Assembly: GCA_964389755.1 (NCBI GenBank)
Contig: CAYMEW010000028.1
Location: 1 to 57,493, forward strand
From: JBBSUQ01 sp964389755
GTDB taxonomy: Bacteria; Bacteroidota; Bacteroidia; Flavobacteriales_D; Crocinitomicaceae
DNA length: 57,493 nt
Reading direction: 5' to 3'
Of this stretch, positions 26,142 to 34,982 are shown in pieces (the stretch's first letter is position 1; each line of letters opens with the position of its first letter). A program made the translations under genes and the position numbers. Under the pieces are notes generated by a model that did not search any database, was not told the origin of the DNA, and worked only from the letters and a program-made list of their open reading frames with translations.

Positions 26142-27473
26142 TTAAACGAGCATCATCACCGGGTTTTCCAGGAATTGCTTGAACGTTTGCAGGAACGCAG
26201 CACCGGTAGCCCCGTCCACCACGCGGTGATCACAGGAAAGCGTCACTTTCATGACATTCCCCGGAACCACCTGTCCGTTCTTAACAACCGGAACTTCCTT
26301 GATCCCACCGACAGCAAGAATGCAGCTATCCGGCGGATTGATGATCGCAGTAAACTCTTCGATGCCGAACATGCCGAGGTTGGAGATCGTGAATGTATTT
26401 CCTTCCCAGTCTGACGGCTGAAGTTTCTTATCCTTGGCTTTTTGAGCGTATACGCGCACTTCATCACCAATCTGTGCCATGCCTTTAGTATCGGCAAAAC
26501 GCACGACCGGTACGAGCAGTCCTTCCTCAACCGCTACCGCCACGCCGATGTGCACGTGCTGATTGCGACGAATGGTTTCACCGAGCCAGCTGCTGTTCAC
26601 GGCCGGATGCTGACGCAGTGCCATGGAAGCTGCCTTGATCACCATGTCGTTGAAGGAGATCTTAAGGCCTTCCACGGAATTGATGGCTTTCCGCGCCTCG
26701 ATCGCGCGGTCCATATTAATATCGAGCGTCAGGTAAAAATGCGGTGCTGTAAATTTGCTTTCTGCAAGGCGACGTGCAATGGTTTTGCGCATCTGCGAGA
26801 TCGGTTCCTCTGTAAAAGACTCCTCTCCTGCCGGGGCTGAGTAAGCAAATGCAGGACGTTCAGCCGGAGTGTACGGTGTGAAATGGTCGATGTCGCGTTT
26901 CACGATCCTTCCGCCCTCACCTGTTCCGGCTACCTGCTGGATATCAATTCCTTTTTCATCTGCGAGTTTGCGCGCCAGCGGTGAAGCAAATACACGACTT
27001 CCGTTCGAAGAAGACGTCGTCGATTCGCGGGACTCTTCTTTCTTCGGTGCTGCCTGCTCTTTTTTCGTTTCGGCAGCCGGTTTTTCAGACTCTTCTTTTT
27101 TATCGTTTTCCTTCGATTCGGATTTATCGGATTTTTTCGCTTCTTCCTTTTCGGATTTTTCGGATTCTTTTTTGTCTCCATCCGAAGAATCACCACCTTC
27201 CTTGGATTCCGCGAGGATCTTGTCCACATCCTCACCTTTCTCCCCGATTACGGCGAGAACGGCATTTACAGGAGCGGCTTTTCCTTTTTCAACACCGATG
27301 TGCAGGAGTGTACCGTCATAAAACGATTCGAATTCCATCGTTGCTTTATCCGTTTCGATCTCTGCCAGCACTTCGCCGGAAGAAACCTGGTCTCCGACCT
27401 TTTTGTGCCATTCGGCCACAACACCTTCTGTCATGGTGTCGCTCAGCTTGGGCATGTAAATTACTTCTGCCAT
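26142..27473 (-). CDS. Pyruvate dehydrogenase E2, dihydrolipoamide acetyltransferase
   Basis: This is a 443-residue core enzyme of the pyruvate dehydrogenase complex; it passes the acetyl group to CoA in the cytoplasm. A lipoyl domain (about 1-80) carries the lipoylation lysine in ETDKATME. A long Lys/Glu/Ser linker (about 85-160) is very charged. A peripheral-subunit-binding domain follows (VFASPLARKLADEKGIDI, about 163-200). The catalytic domain, about 215-443, has the active-site His in SCDHRVVDGATG. There is a single lipoyl domain. The gene follows E1-alpha by 17 bases and shares its operon. No E1-beta or E3 gene is in this window. Confidence 0.94.
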   Translation of the reverse strand: MAEVIYMPKLSDTMTEGVVAEWHKKVGDQVSSGEVLAEIETDKATMEFESFYDGTLLHIGVEKGKAAPVNAVLAVIGEKGEDVDKILAESKEGGDSSDGDKKESEKSEKEEAKKSDKSESKENDKKEESEKPAAETKKEQAAPKKEESRESTTSSSNGSRVFASPLARKLADEKGIDIQQVAGTGEGGRIVKRDIDHFTPYTPAERPAFAYSAPAGEESFTEEPISQMRKTIARRLAESKFTAPHFYLTLDINMDRAIEARKAINSVEGLKISFNDMVIKAASMALRQHPAVNSSWLGETIRRNQHVHIGVAVAVEEGLLVPVVRFADTKGMAQIGDEVRVYAQKAKDKKLQPSDWEGNTFTISNLGMFGIEEFTAIINPPDSCILAVGGIKEVPVVKNGQVVPGNVMKVTLSCDHRVVDGATGAAFLQTFKQFLENPVMMLV

Positions 27474-27490
27474 AATCTCTTTGTAAACTG

Positions 27491-28549
27491 TTATTTATAT
27501 TCGATAATGAACGGATAGTCCGGTTCTGAATAAACGTCTTCGTAAAGTTCCTCCGCTTCCGGATACGGTGAATTTTCGGCAAACTCCACGCATTCCTGCA
27601 CTTCATTCTTTACCCATTCACCGGTCTCTTCGATCTCTTTCTCGGTGAGCCACTTGTTCTTGCGGATCACTTCGAGGCAGTGCTCGATCGGGTCCTTGGA
27701 CTGCCATTCAGAAACCTCATCCTTAGTACGGTATTTCTGCGGATCGGACATAGAGTGTCCTTTATAACGATACGTGCGGATGTCGAGTAAAGTAGGTCCG
27801 TCCCCACGTCGTGCGCGATCTCCGGCTTCTTCCACAGCTTCGTGTACGGCTTCCGGCGACATTCCGTCTACCGAACGCGACGGCATTTCATAGGAAAGCC
27901 CGATCTTGCTCAGGTCGGTTACGTTGGTCGTACGCTCCACGCTCGTTCCCATGGCGTAGTTGTTATTCTCGATGATAAAAACCACCGGGAGTTTCCACAT
28001 CATGGCCATGTTGAAGGTTTCATGCAGTGCACCCTGGCGAACAGCTCCGTCTCCCATGGAAACGTAAACCACGTTCTTCGTTTTATTATATTTTTCGGCG
28101 AACGCCACACCGGCTCCCATCGGAATTTGCGCCCCGACGATTCCGTGTCCGCCCATAAAATTGACTTTCTTATCGAAAAAGTGCATCGAACCACCTTTTC
28201 CTTTGGAACAGCCCGTTGCTCGTCCGAAAAGCTCAGCCATGAGGACACGCGGATCGGTTCCGAGTGCGATCGGGTGACCGTGATCCCGGTAAGCGGTCAT
28301 GTGCTTATCGCCTTTGTGTGAAGCACTCGCCGTACCAACTACCACGGCTTCCTGGCCGATGTAGAGGTGACAAAATCCTCCGAATTTCTGCTGGATGTAA
28401 AGCTGCCCCGTTTTCTCCTCGAATTTGCGGATGAGCAACATATCTTTCCACCATTTCACATACGTTTCTTTGCTGAACTTCGGCTTTTTAGAAGTTGCCG
28501 CAGACTTTTTAGTCGTTTTTGACGGTTGTTTTGAAGCTCTGACAGCCAT
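27491..28549 (-). CDS. pdhA: Pyruvate dehydrogenase E1 component, alpha subunit
   Basis: This is a 352-residue thiamine-diphosphate enzyme subunit that decarboxylates pyruvate together with E1-beta. The cofactor motif is visible as MGDGAVRQGALHE followed by ENNNYAMGT. Other family signatures are GGSMHFF, GAGVAFAEKYN and the phosphorylation-loop-like RYKGHSMSDPQKYR. The first 22 residues are Lys/Ser/Thr-rich and probably disordered. It is cotranscribed with E2, which is 17 bases downstream. The beta subunit is missing here, so it must lie elsewhere. An exact -7 box is present upstream. Confidence 0.93.
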   Translation of the reverse strand: MAVRASKQPSKTTKKSAATSKKPKFSKETYVKWWKDMLLIRKFEEKTGQLYIQQKFGGFCHLYIGQEAVVVGTASASHKGDKHMTAYRDHGHPIALGTDPRVLMAELFGRATGCSKGKGGSMHFFDKKVNFMGGHGIVGAQIPMGAGVAFAEKYNKTKNVVYVSMGDGAVRQGALHETFNMAMMWKLPVVFIIENNNYAMGTSVERTTNVTDLSKIGLSYEMPSRSVDGMSPEAVHEAVEEAGDRARRGDGPTLLDIRTYRYKGHSMSDPQKYRTKDEVSEWQSKDPIEHCLEVIRKNKWLTEKEIEETGEWVKNEVQECVEFAENSPYPEAEELYEDVYSEPDYPFIIEYK

Positions 28550-28574
28550 GTAAATAATTTTTATTTATCCGGGA

Positions 28575-28582
28575 CAAATATA
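28575..28582 (-). promoter_or_regulatory. Probable -7 promoter box for pdhA-E2
   Basis: The minus strand reads TATATTTG here, 25 bases before the pdhA ATG, matching TAnnTTTG exactly. The -33 element is poor, with only a TTTAGG in the area, so this is a partial match. Confidence 0.38.
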
Positions 28583-28685
28583 GAAAAACATTCCTAAAGG
28601 AATTAAAAATTATCACTGCTGTTTTGTTCACCGGAGGCTGTTGAATGCGGCTTTTTCAACGGTTCTCAATTGCTAAACCGACGGA

Positions 28686-30593
28686 TCAGTTATTGTAAAG
28701 CCGTACCTGTTTGATATACAATTGCCGGTCCCCTTTTCCGAGCTTGAATTCAATATCGAGTGCGAACTCGTTGAAACTTGAATAGTTACGATACTTCCGT
28801 GCAAAATAACGTTTCAGCCTTTCAAGTTCGAGCGAAAGGTATTTGATCTCTTCGGGTGTCATAACGAGTTGTCCGCCGTTCAGATCGGAATAGGTGATCA
28901 CGTCAACGGTATTGTTGTAAAATTCATCGGTTTGGGCCGGATAGCATACAAACTGATCGCAAACGATGTCATTCTCGGGGCTCACGACGCTCACATCTCC
29001 CAGCTGGGCATTGATCACATACCCCGGATAATCATTCCGGTACAGATTTTTGGTGATCGCTACGCCGTTGACTGCCTCATCGGGAAACGAACGGTGTACC
29101 AGCACGCCCATGCTTACATTTTGCTGATCCATGTTGAAGATCACCCGTTCGGTAAATGCCGCATCGTACCAGAGGCTGGCCCAGACTTTTTGCAATGCTT
29201 CTTCGATGCCGCGCTCCGGGTCGTCGAGATCGACTGTTTTCGACGTATAAAGGCCGGCACCAGAAAATCCTTCGGCATCTTCCGCGTTGGTCGACGAACG
29301 AAAGCGAAAAGTCCTAAATTCGGTTTGTGCCCGCAGTTTCCGGTCGATTGTTCGGATCAGTGCGGGATCAACGGCTGTTTTCCGAATGCGTTTTCGGATC
29401 TCTTTCAGTGTTTCAGCTGTTTGTGCAGCGGTATGCCGGTTGTGAGATGCAATCAGTTGTTCGATCAGGGAATCGGCACCGCAACGACGCATGTGCTCTT
29501 CGTAGAACCAGAACGGGATCGCAAATGAAACTTCGGGTGTTTTAAAATGCTTCGGACCGGACAGTTTGCAGAGTTCCCCGAAATTTGCCGCTTTATTTCC
29601 CACTTTGTCCGAATCCTTCATGTCCAGTTCAGAACAATCGATCAGTTCACGTAACGAAAGGTCTTTCTCGAGAGAGATCACCGGTTTATTTTGCCCGGGA
29701 TCGTCCAGTTCCGAAACTTCGCTGATCATGAAATTCGTATCGCGTACGGTCAGGCGTACTTTCTTACCTTCAAGCCGCAGGAGTGTACTGTCGTGCAGGG
29801 CATTTCGAAGTGCGCAGATCGGGATCTTCCGGTTTTGTCCGAGAATGGAAACGTGGCTTAGCGGTGTCTGGAATTCGGAAACGATCAGTCCGCGCACTGC
29901 CGGGAGTTCAATGGGTGTAACGCCGAGTACCAGGATCTCGTTTGCCTCCACGGGACGCATTCCTTCGGAAATGTCCGGTTCGATGCGTAAAATTCCCATG
30001 GCGGAATAAGCCGCTATGGATTGAAAACGAAGGTTTTTGTAAAGTTCTGCCGGATCCGTAACCGGTAATTTCTCAGACAGTTCCTTTTTCAGGTTCATCA
30101 GGCGGTTTGAATTGAGCAAAAAACCGATCTCGTGATCCAGTTTGGAGGATTCCCGGACAAGTTCGTAAAACCGGCAGATGTTCTCCACTCCCATTTCATC
30201 GGATGCGGACAGCTCGAGTAAATACCGACCGATGGCCGGGTAATAATTGAGATTCCCGAGGAAAAAGCGCCTTCGGTGACCATCGGAATAATTGGCATCG
30301 TTGAATTCCAAAAGCGAACTCCAGTCGTTGAGCGACTCCGCTGCGAATTCATGATGATACTTGAAAAAAGCCGAATTGATAAAATACAATTTTTGCCGAG
30401 AAAGGTCGTACATCACCTTGACAGCACGCACATTCCCATATTTTTCACTGAGGGGTTTCCCTGCAAAAGCGGCAAAAGTAGTTTCAGAAAGTTCGTGCGT
30501 ATACCTGAGTTTCCGGTAATCGTCCGCTGCGCGCCCATTACAGGCGGACAGGAAGAACAAACACATCAGGGCGATCAGGTACGCGCGTTTCAT
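28686..30593 (-). CDS. Lipoprotein with glucan-water-dikinase-like phosphohistidine and ATP-binding domains
   Basis: This is a 635-residue protein. The N-terminal signal has a lipobox (FLSAC, Cys18), so it should be an envelope lipoprotein. Residues 30-200 are a helical region I do not recognise. About 215-295 resembles a phosphohistidine swivel domain, with His247 in TPLSHVSILGQNRK. From about 325 to the end is a PPDK_N-type ATP-grasp domain with GNKAANFGEL, RSSTNAEDAEGFSGAGLY and VWASLWYDAAF. The swivel domain before the ATP domain, and the exact wording around His247 and RSSTNAED, match glucan water dikinase more than PEP synthase or PPDK. Enzymes of this class use ATP, so an envelope location is surprising. 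Its ATG overlaps the threonine aldolase stop (ATGA). No sugar-related gene is adjacent. Confidence 0.8.
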   Translation of the reverse strand: MKRAYLIALMCLFFLSACNGRAADDYRKLRYTHELSETTFAAFAGKPLSEKYGNVRAVKVMYDLSRQKLYFINSAFFKYHHEFAAESLNDWSSLLEFNDANYSDGHRRRFFLGNLNYYPAIGRYLLELSASDEMGVENICRFYELVRESSKLDHEIGFLLNSNRLMNLKKELSEKLPVTDPAELYKNLRFQSIAAYSAMGILRIEPDISEGMRPVEANEILVLGVTPIELPAVRGLIVSEFQTPLSHVSILGQNRKIPICALRNALHDSTLLRLEGKKVRLTVRDTNFMISEVSELDDPGQNKPVISLEKDLSLRELIDCSELDMKDSDKVGNKAANFGELCKLSGPKHFKTPEVSFAIPFWFYEEHMRRCGADSLIEQLIASHNRHTAAQTAETLKEIRKRIRKTAVDPALIRTIDRKLRAQTEFRTFRFRSSTNAEDAEGFSGAGLYTSKTVDLDDPERGIEEALQKVWASLWYDAAFTERVIFNMDQQNVSMGVLVHRSFPDEAVNGVAITKNLYRNDYPGYVINAQLGDVSVVSPENDIVCDQFVCYPAQTDEFYNNTVDVITYSDLNGGQLVMTPEEIKYLSLELERLKRYFARKYRNYSSFNEFALDIEFKLGKGDRQLYIKQVRLYNN

Positions 30594-31612
30594 AATCTCA
30601 GTTCTGTCAATTTATTACAGGTTTCAGTAACGGCGGCTTCGGAAATATCGAGATGCGTTACAAAGCGTAACATGCCCGGTCCGAAGGCCATGATCCGTAC
30701 ACCTTTATCGGACAGAAGTTCAATGACGCGATCGCGTTTTCCGGAATCTTTCAAAACGGCTACCACAATATTGGTTTCCACCGGAAGCACCTCCGCTACC
30801 CAGTCGCAGGATTGCAGGCATTTTTCGAGCATTGCGGCATGCGCATGATCCTCCTTCAGTCGCTGGACATTATTTTGCAAAGCGTACAAGCCGCCTGCCG
30901 CGATAATTCCTGCCTGTCGCATTCCGCCGCCGAGCACCTTACGCACTCTTCTCGCGCGCTGTACAAAATCGCGATCTCCGATCAGGACGGAACCGACCGG
31001 CGCACCCAGGCCTTTTGACAAACACAGGGAAATCGAATCGAACTCAGCAGCGTATTTTTTCGGATCCATTCCCGTTTTAACAAGCGCATTCATGAGGCGT
31101 GCGCCATCCAGGTGTAAGGGAAGATGATTCTCACGGCACCAGTTCCCAATTTTCCGGATCTCTTCAAAATCGTAGACAGCTCCTCCTCCACGGTTTGCGG
31201 TATCTTCGAGACTTACGAGCTGTGTCAGCGGCAAATGCACATCCTGCGGATTGTTCACCCACTTGCTGATCTCGTCCTGCGTCAGTCTTCCACGATTTCC
31301 ACTGAGCAATCGCACACTTGCGCCCGAGTTCCGCGCAATACCCCCACCCTCGTATTTATAGATATGGCTTTCTTCGTGACAGATCACCTCGCCGCCCGGC
31401 TGCACATGTACATTGATCGCGATTTGGTTGGTCTGCGTTCCGGAAGAACAGAAAAGCGCCGCTTCTTTTCCAAAAAGATTGGCTGAATATGCTTCCAGTT
31501 CATTCACCGTCGGATCTTCTCCAAATACATCATCCCCGACTTTTGCGCGAAACATACAATCAAGCATTTCCCGGGAGGGTTTGGTTACGGTATCACTTCT
31601 AAAGTCGATCAT
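30590..31612 (-). CDS. Low-specificity L-threonine aldolase
   Basis: This is a 340-residue PLP enzyme of the beta-eliminating lyase family that splits threonine or allo-threonine into glycine and acetaldehyde. Expected features are MIDFRSDTVTKPS at the start, the ligand region FCSSGTQTNQIA, HLDGARLMNA with the PLP-binding Asp, and the PLP lysine Lys200 in LCLSKGLGAPVGS. Length and order are normal. Its stop overlaps the start of the next gene in an ATGA junction, so the two are translationally coupled. It follows the O-methyltransferase gene by 43 bases. The neighbours suggest no single shared pathway. Confidence 0.93.
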   Translation of the reverse strand: MIDFRSDTVTKPSREMLDCMFRAKVGDDVFGEDPTVNELEAYSANLFGKEAALFCSSGTQTNQIAINVHVQPGGEVICHEESHIYKYEGGGIARNSGASVRLLSGNRGRLTQDEISKWVNNPQDVHLPLTQLVSLEDTANRGGGAVYDFEEIRKIGNWCRENHLPLHLDGARLMNALVKTGMDPKKYAAEFDSISLCLSKGLGAPVGSVLIGDRDFVQRARRVRKVLGGGMRQAGIIAAGGLYALQNNVQRLKEDHAHAAMLEKCLQSCDWVAEVLPVETNIVVAVLKDSGKRDRVIELLSDKGVRIMAFGPGMLRFVTHLDISEAAVTETCNKLTELRL

Positions 31613-31655
31613 TATCAGATTTTATTAAGATGTCAAAATTGGCCGTTTGCGCACA

Positions 31656-32297
31656 TTATTTTTTTCGGGCCACCATCAGTCCGTCGCGCACCGGTAGTAA
31701 AATGTGTTCAACACGCGGATCGTTGTGGACCATTTCATTATATTCAAGCAAAATACGTGTTTCACGGTCGGGGTTTTCGCGTTTCTCCACGACTTTTCCG
31801 GACCAAAGCACGTTATCGGCGATAATGTATCCGCCCGGCTTCACTTTATCGAATACGAGTTCGTAGTAAAGTTTGTAATTCTTTTTATCAGCGTCGATAA
31901 ATACCAGGTCGAACTGATCTTCGAGTTGCGGAATGAGTTCAACGGCATCCCCGATCCGGTTTTCGATCCGGTCCTCCATCCCCGCTTTGCGAATGTAATC
32001 CGATACGAATTCTTCGAGTTCTTCATTCACATCGATGGTAATCACTTTCCCGCCTTCCCGCAGGCCTTCCGCAAAACAAAGTGCCGAATAGCCGGTGTAG
32101 GTCCCGATCTCAAGTACGCGATCGGGACGGATCATGTGCGCGAACATACTCAGCAAACGTCCCTGCAAATGTCCGCTCAACATGCGTGGCTGCATCACTT
32201 TCAGGTGTGTTTCGCGGTTGAGTTTTTCCAGAACTTCCGTTTCGGGAGACGTATGTTCGTTTACGTAGTTGTCGAGTGCTTTCGGTAAAAATTCCAT
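31656..32297 (-). CDS. SAM-dependent O-methyltransferase (caffeoyl-CoA/catechol type)
   Basis: This is a 213-residue class I methyltransferase of the caffeoyl-CoA O-methyltransferase family. The SAM-binding motif is VLEIGTYTGYSALCFAEGL, the acidic motif after strand 2 is VITIDVNEELEE, and the metal-site Asp lies in DLVFIDADKKNYK with a following NVLWSGKV. It probably methylates a small hydroxylated compound in the cytoplasm. I chose ATG 32297 (MEFLPKALDNY); the frame is open 63 bases upstream. A near -7 box (TATTTTCG) ends five bases before this ATG. It is the first gene of a three-gene minus-strand run. Confidence 0.9.
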   Translation of the reverse strand: MEFLPKALDNYVNEHTSPETEVLEKLNRETHLKVMQPRMLSGHLQGRLLSMFAHMIRPDRVLEIGTYTGYSALCFAEGLREGGKVITIDVNEELEEFVSDYIRKAGMEDRIENRIGDAVELIPQLEDQFDLVFIDADKKNYKLYYELVFDKVKPGGYIIADNVLWSGKVVEKRENPDRETRILLEYNEMVHNDPRVEHILLPVRDGLMVARKK

Positions 32298-32466
32298 AGT
32301 ACGAAAATAGGCAATTTCAACTGCGCTGCCTGAAGGCAACATGTGATTATTATTTAACAAAAGTCAAAAAACCTGTTACAAAAATCTAACATTGTGTGCT
32401 TTACAGAAATTTAATTAAAAATAAAACTACATTTAACGCTTCATTTACGAGCTATTACTGAATAAA

Positions 32467-33021
32467 ATGCCTGAAACACAAACGATAGCACCTAAAGAAA
32501 GCATATCTATACAGGAAGAACACAGTGAAATGACGATCCGCATTCAGTACCGGAAACCGGTTCGTTGCAACCTGATGAGTTTTATCACGTTTGTGGTACT
32601 TATCCTCTTGCTTCCGGGAACGTTGATCTTTTCGGCCAAACTGGCCGGCGTGCGTCTTGAAATGGAACCATTGATAGCCTGGTCACTTTCGGCTTTTACA
32701 ATGTCATACGTGATCATTGTCGCATTTCGTCATTCCATGTCTTCGGAAGTATACCGGCTGCGGTCGCAGCAAGTAGAATATTTCCGCGACTTTCACTTTT
32801 TCCGGGGAAAGATCAGGCAACTTTCCGGCCAGGACCTCCATGCGCGTTTTGAACGGATCGGTACGCGTTCGCCGGACGATGCTATGGAAGATTTCGTACC
32901 GGGACAATTACTCATCCAGACGGCTTCCGGAAAGATTACTTCACTAGCCGTATTCGACTACAAAGAACTCGAACCGCTTATCACGAAGCTTGAGCACTGG
33001 TTCGAACGATTCCGTCACTAA
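32467..33021 (+). CDS. Hypothetical protein with two membrane helices
   Basis: This is a 184-residue protein with two predicted membrane helices (about 37-58 and 66-88) and a C-terminal soluble domain of about 95 residues. The soluble part contains SSEVYRLRSQQVEYFRDFHF and ends KLEHWFERFRH; its alternating strands look like a PH-like domain, which is a guess. I do not recognise a characterised family. It is divergent from the O-methyltransferase, and its 3' end is immediately followed by the promoter and start of the SpoU methyltransferase gene. The start ATG 32467 is the only upstream one in the frame. Confidence 0.72.
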   Translation: MPETQTIAPKESISIQEEHSEMTIRIQYRKPVRCNLMSFITFVVLILLLPGTLIFSAKLAGVRLEMEPLIAWSLSAFTMSYVIIVAFRHSMSSEVYRLRSQQVEYFRDFHFFRGKIRQLSGQDLHARFERIGTRSPDDAMEDFVPGQLLIQTASGKITSLAVFDYKELEPLITKLEHWFERFRH

Positions 33022-33027
33022 AGCTGC

Positions 33028-33035
33028 TATCTTTG
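33028..33035 (+). promoter_or_regulatory. Probable -7 box of the SpoU gene, five bases before the ATG
   Basis: TATCTTTG matches the -7 consensus exactly and ends five bases before the ATG at 33041. Transcription should start at or near the A of the ATG, giving a leaderless message. A -33-like TTCG lies 23 bases upstream of the box, so the -33 match is weak. Confidence 0.5.
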
Positions 33036-33040
33036 CAGGC

Positions 33041-33517
33041 ATGAAAGTAAAGAACAGTGACGGCTATTATGCCATCGGGATCTACAAGGGAAAAACCGAA
33101 CATAACATCGGAACGCTCTGGCGCTCGGCTTACATTCTCGGGGCATCGTACATCTTTACGGTTGCCAAACGCTATAAAAAACAGAGTTCGGATGTCCCGG
33201 TAACCTGGTCGCGCATCCCGCTATTTCATTACGACGATTTCGATGAGTTGCTAAAGAATATTCCGTATGATTGCCGGCTTATCGGGGTAGAAATGGATGA
33301 ACGCGCTGAAATGTTACACGATTTTGAACATCCTAAACGCGCGATTTACCTGCTCGGTTCCGAGGACCAGGGCTTACCCCCAAAAATCCTTGAAAAATGT
33401 CATTTCGTAATAAAACTACCCGGAAGTATGTCGCTGAATGTAGGTGTTACGGGCGGAATTGTCTGTCACGACCGCATTAGTAAAATTCAAAAAAGCAAAC
33501 AGGATTCCGGCAGCTAA
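33041..33517 (+). CDS. SpoU/TrmH family RNA 2'-O-methyltransferase
   Basis: This 158-residue protein is a SPOUT-fold methyltransferase that methylates ribose in tRNA or rRNA. Motif 1 is HNIGTLWRSAYILGASYIFTV. The C-terminal knot is AIYLLGSEDQGLPPKIL followed by KLPGSMSLNVGVTGGIV, where SMSLNV is the family's motif 3. It lacks an extra N-terminal RNA-binding domain, so it is a short TrmL/YibK-like form. I chose ATG 33041 because it gives the family N-terminus (MKVKNSDGYYAIGIYKGKTE). It is 19 bases after the preceding stop and has its own -7 box immediately upstream. Confidence 0.88.
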   Translation: MKVKNSDGYYAIGIYKGKTEHNIGTLWRSAYILGASYIFTVAKRYKKQSSDVPVTWSRIPLFHYDDFDELLKNIPYDCRLIGVEMDERAEMLHDFEHPKRAIYLLGSEDQGLPPKILEKCHFVIKLPGSMSLNVGVTGGIVCHDRISKIQKSKQDSGS

Positions 33518-33582
33518 CACACGATCTGCTAACAAAATGCGTTTAGAATAAAGACGTGGCGACACAAGCCAAAACTACATGT

Positions 33583-34263
33583 ATGAAAAACGCACTTTTT
33601 CCCTTCCTGCTTTCATTTGCCGTTTTTAGTGCCAGATCGCAGACGACCCGCTACTTTGAATTTAGGCAGCCTCTAAACGATACGAGTATTTCGTCCTTTA
33701 TTGTGGCCACATCGGATGCTTCTGTCATAAACGAAGTTTTGTACGACCTGGACCTTCCGGTAGATCAACGCCGGTTTATCAGCGGAAATATTACCAATGG
33801 CGATGGCGGTTTCAACCACGACGGTATGAATCCTTCCACCTGGCATTTTATCTTTAATGAATGGCAATTAACGGGTTTCAATGTTGAACATTGCGATGGA
33901 ATATCTTCAAGTATCGGGAACAATCCGGATGTCATTGCCGGCGACACTATTCTTTTTTGTCCGTGGAACTCCTATCCTTTCCAGGAAGTGGATGAACCTC
34001 TGTTATCACTGGATGATCTGAATGCGGATATGCAGGTCGCAATTTATCCCAACCCGGTCGACGAGACGGTGCGCATTACATGGACAGGCACAAATCCTCT
34101 TTTCGTAGAAATCTATACCGTTTCAGGCCAACTCATACACACGACGCAACTCGCCCGGCAAGAGAACGGAATCGACGTTCATGAACTGGAAAACGGCATT
34201 TATTTCATACGCATTACTGATGGCGAAAAGAAAGGAATCAAAAAATTGATGGTAAAACATTAG
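33583..34263 (+). CDS. Secreted protein with T9SS C-terminal sorting domain
   Basis: This is a 226-residue secreted protein. A signal peptide (about 1-19, ending FSARSQ) is followed by a region without recognised fold (about 20-140) that ends LLSLDDLNADMQ, and a T9SS type A sorting domain with IYPNPVDETVRITW and ENGIYFIRITDGEKKG, ending in a Lys-rich MVKH. The middle part includes FNHDGMNPSTWHFIFNEWQL, which I do not recognise. It should pass the outer membrane through the type IX system. I chose ATG 33583 because it begins the signal peptide. No enzyme motif is visible. Confidence 0.82.
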   Translation: MKNALFPFLLSFAVFSARSQTTRYFEFRQPLNDTSISSFIVATSDASVINEVLYDLDLPVDQRRFISGNITNGDGGFNHDGMNPSTWHFIFNEWQLTGFNVEHCDGISSSIGNNPDVIAGDTILFCPWNSYPFQEVDEPLLSLDDLNADMQVAIYPNPVDETVRITWTGTNPLFVEIYTVSGQLIHTTQLARQENGIDVHELENGIYFIRITDGEKKGIKKLMVKH

Positions 34264-34303
34264 GCGGATCAACTGCCCTCTTTTCGGTAGCTGTACAGGC
34301 CGA

Positions 34304-34945
34304 TCAGGAACGGTCTTTCAACATCGGAACGAAGCTGAAATTCCCGAAATCTTCTTCTTTGAACTCTTCCTCCGAAATGCGGGTAAGCCGGATCATACGC
34401 TGTATGTTGCCGTCACCGAGCGGAATAACGAGCACACCACCGATCTTTAACTGCGTTTTAAGTGCATCCGGAATGTACGGCGCGCCGCAGGTTACCAGTA
34501 CTTTGTCATACGGCGCAAAAGCAGGCTGTCCTTTGTAGCCGTCACCATAATACAGGCGTGGATTGAAATTGAACTGTTCGGTCATTTTGCGCGCCCGCAC
34601 GTAGAGTTCCCGTTGGCGTTCCACGGAGACCACTTTTGCCCCGAGTTGACATAATATACAGGTTTGAAATGCAGAACCGGTCCCGATCTCCAGTACGCGG
34701 TCCCCTTTTTTGAGATTCAGCAGTTCCGTCTGGAAAGCGACGGTATACGGCTGTGAGATCGTTTGGCCCGCACCGATGCGAAAGGCAATGTTGGAATAAG
34801 CCTGGTTCGTGAAGGCAAGGTCGAGAAAAAAATGTCGCGGGATAAGGTCGAATGCTTCGAGTATTCGTTCGTCGCGAATGCCCATGCCGCGCAGTTCCCC
34901 GATCAGTTCGCGGCGCATGCCCTTGTGCTTGTATGTATCCTGCAT
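34304..34945 (-). CDS. pcm: Protein-L-isoaspartate O-methyltransferase
   Basis: This is a 213-residue repair methyltransferase that methylates isoaspartyl residues in aged proteins. The family signature GAGQTISQPYTVAFQTELL and the SAM motif VLEIGTGSAFQTCILCQLGA are present, followed by YGDGYKGQPAFAPYDKVLVT. I chose ATG 34945 because MQDTYKHKGMRRELIGEL is the usual N-terminus of Bacteroidota Pcm. A consensus promoter (TTTG-N21-TATTTTTG) ends only 4 bases before that ATG, so the message is probably leaderless. The gene is convergent with the T9SS gene and divergent from the carboxylase. Confidence 0.94.
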   Translation of the reverse strand: MQDTYKHKGMRRELIGELRGMGIRDERILEAFDLIPRHFFLDLAFTNQAYSNIAFRIGAGQTISQPYTVAFQTELLNLKKGDRVLEIGTGSAFQTCILCQLGAKVVSVERQRELYVRARKMTEQFNFNPRLYYGDGYKGQPAFAPYDKVLVTCGAPYIPDALKTQLKIGGVLVIPLGDGNIQRMIRLTRISEEEFKEEDFGNFSFVPMLKDRS

Positions 34946-34949
34946 ACCG

Positions 34950-34982
34950 CAAAAATACGATTTCGAAACGGGATGCCGCAAA
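34950..34982 (-). promoter_or_regulatory. Promoter of pcm, adjacent to its start codon
   Basis: On the minus strand TTTG (34982-34979) and TATTTTTG (34957-34950) are separated by 21 bases, the same spacing as the rpoD promoter. The -7 box ends four bases before the ATG at 34945, so transcription should begin at about the start codon. Confidence 0.65.

Noticed and set aside
26869..27475. Open frames opposite the E2 linker
   Set aside because: The Ser/Phe-rich and Arg-rich frames come from the repetitive Lys/Glu/Ser linker read on other frames; not genes.
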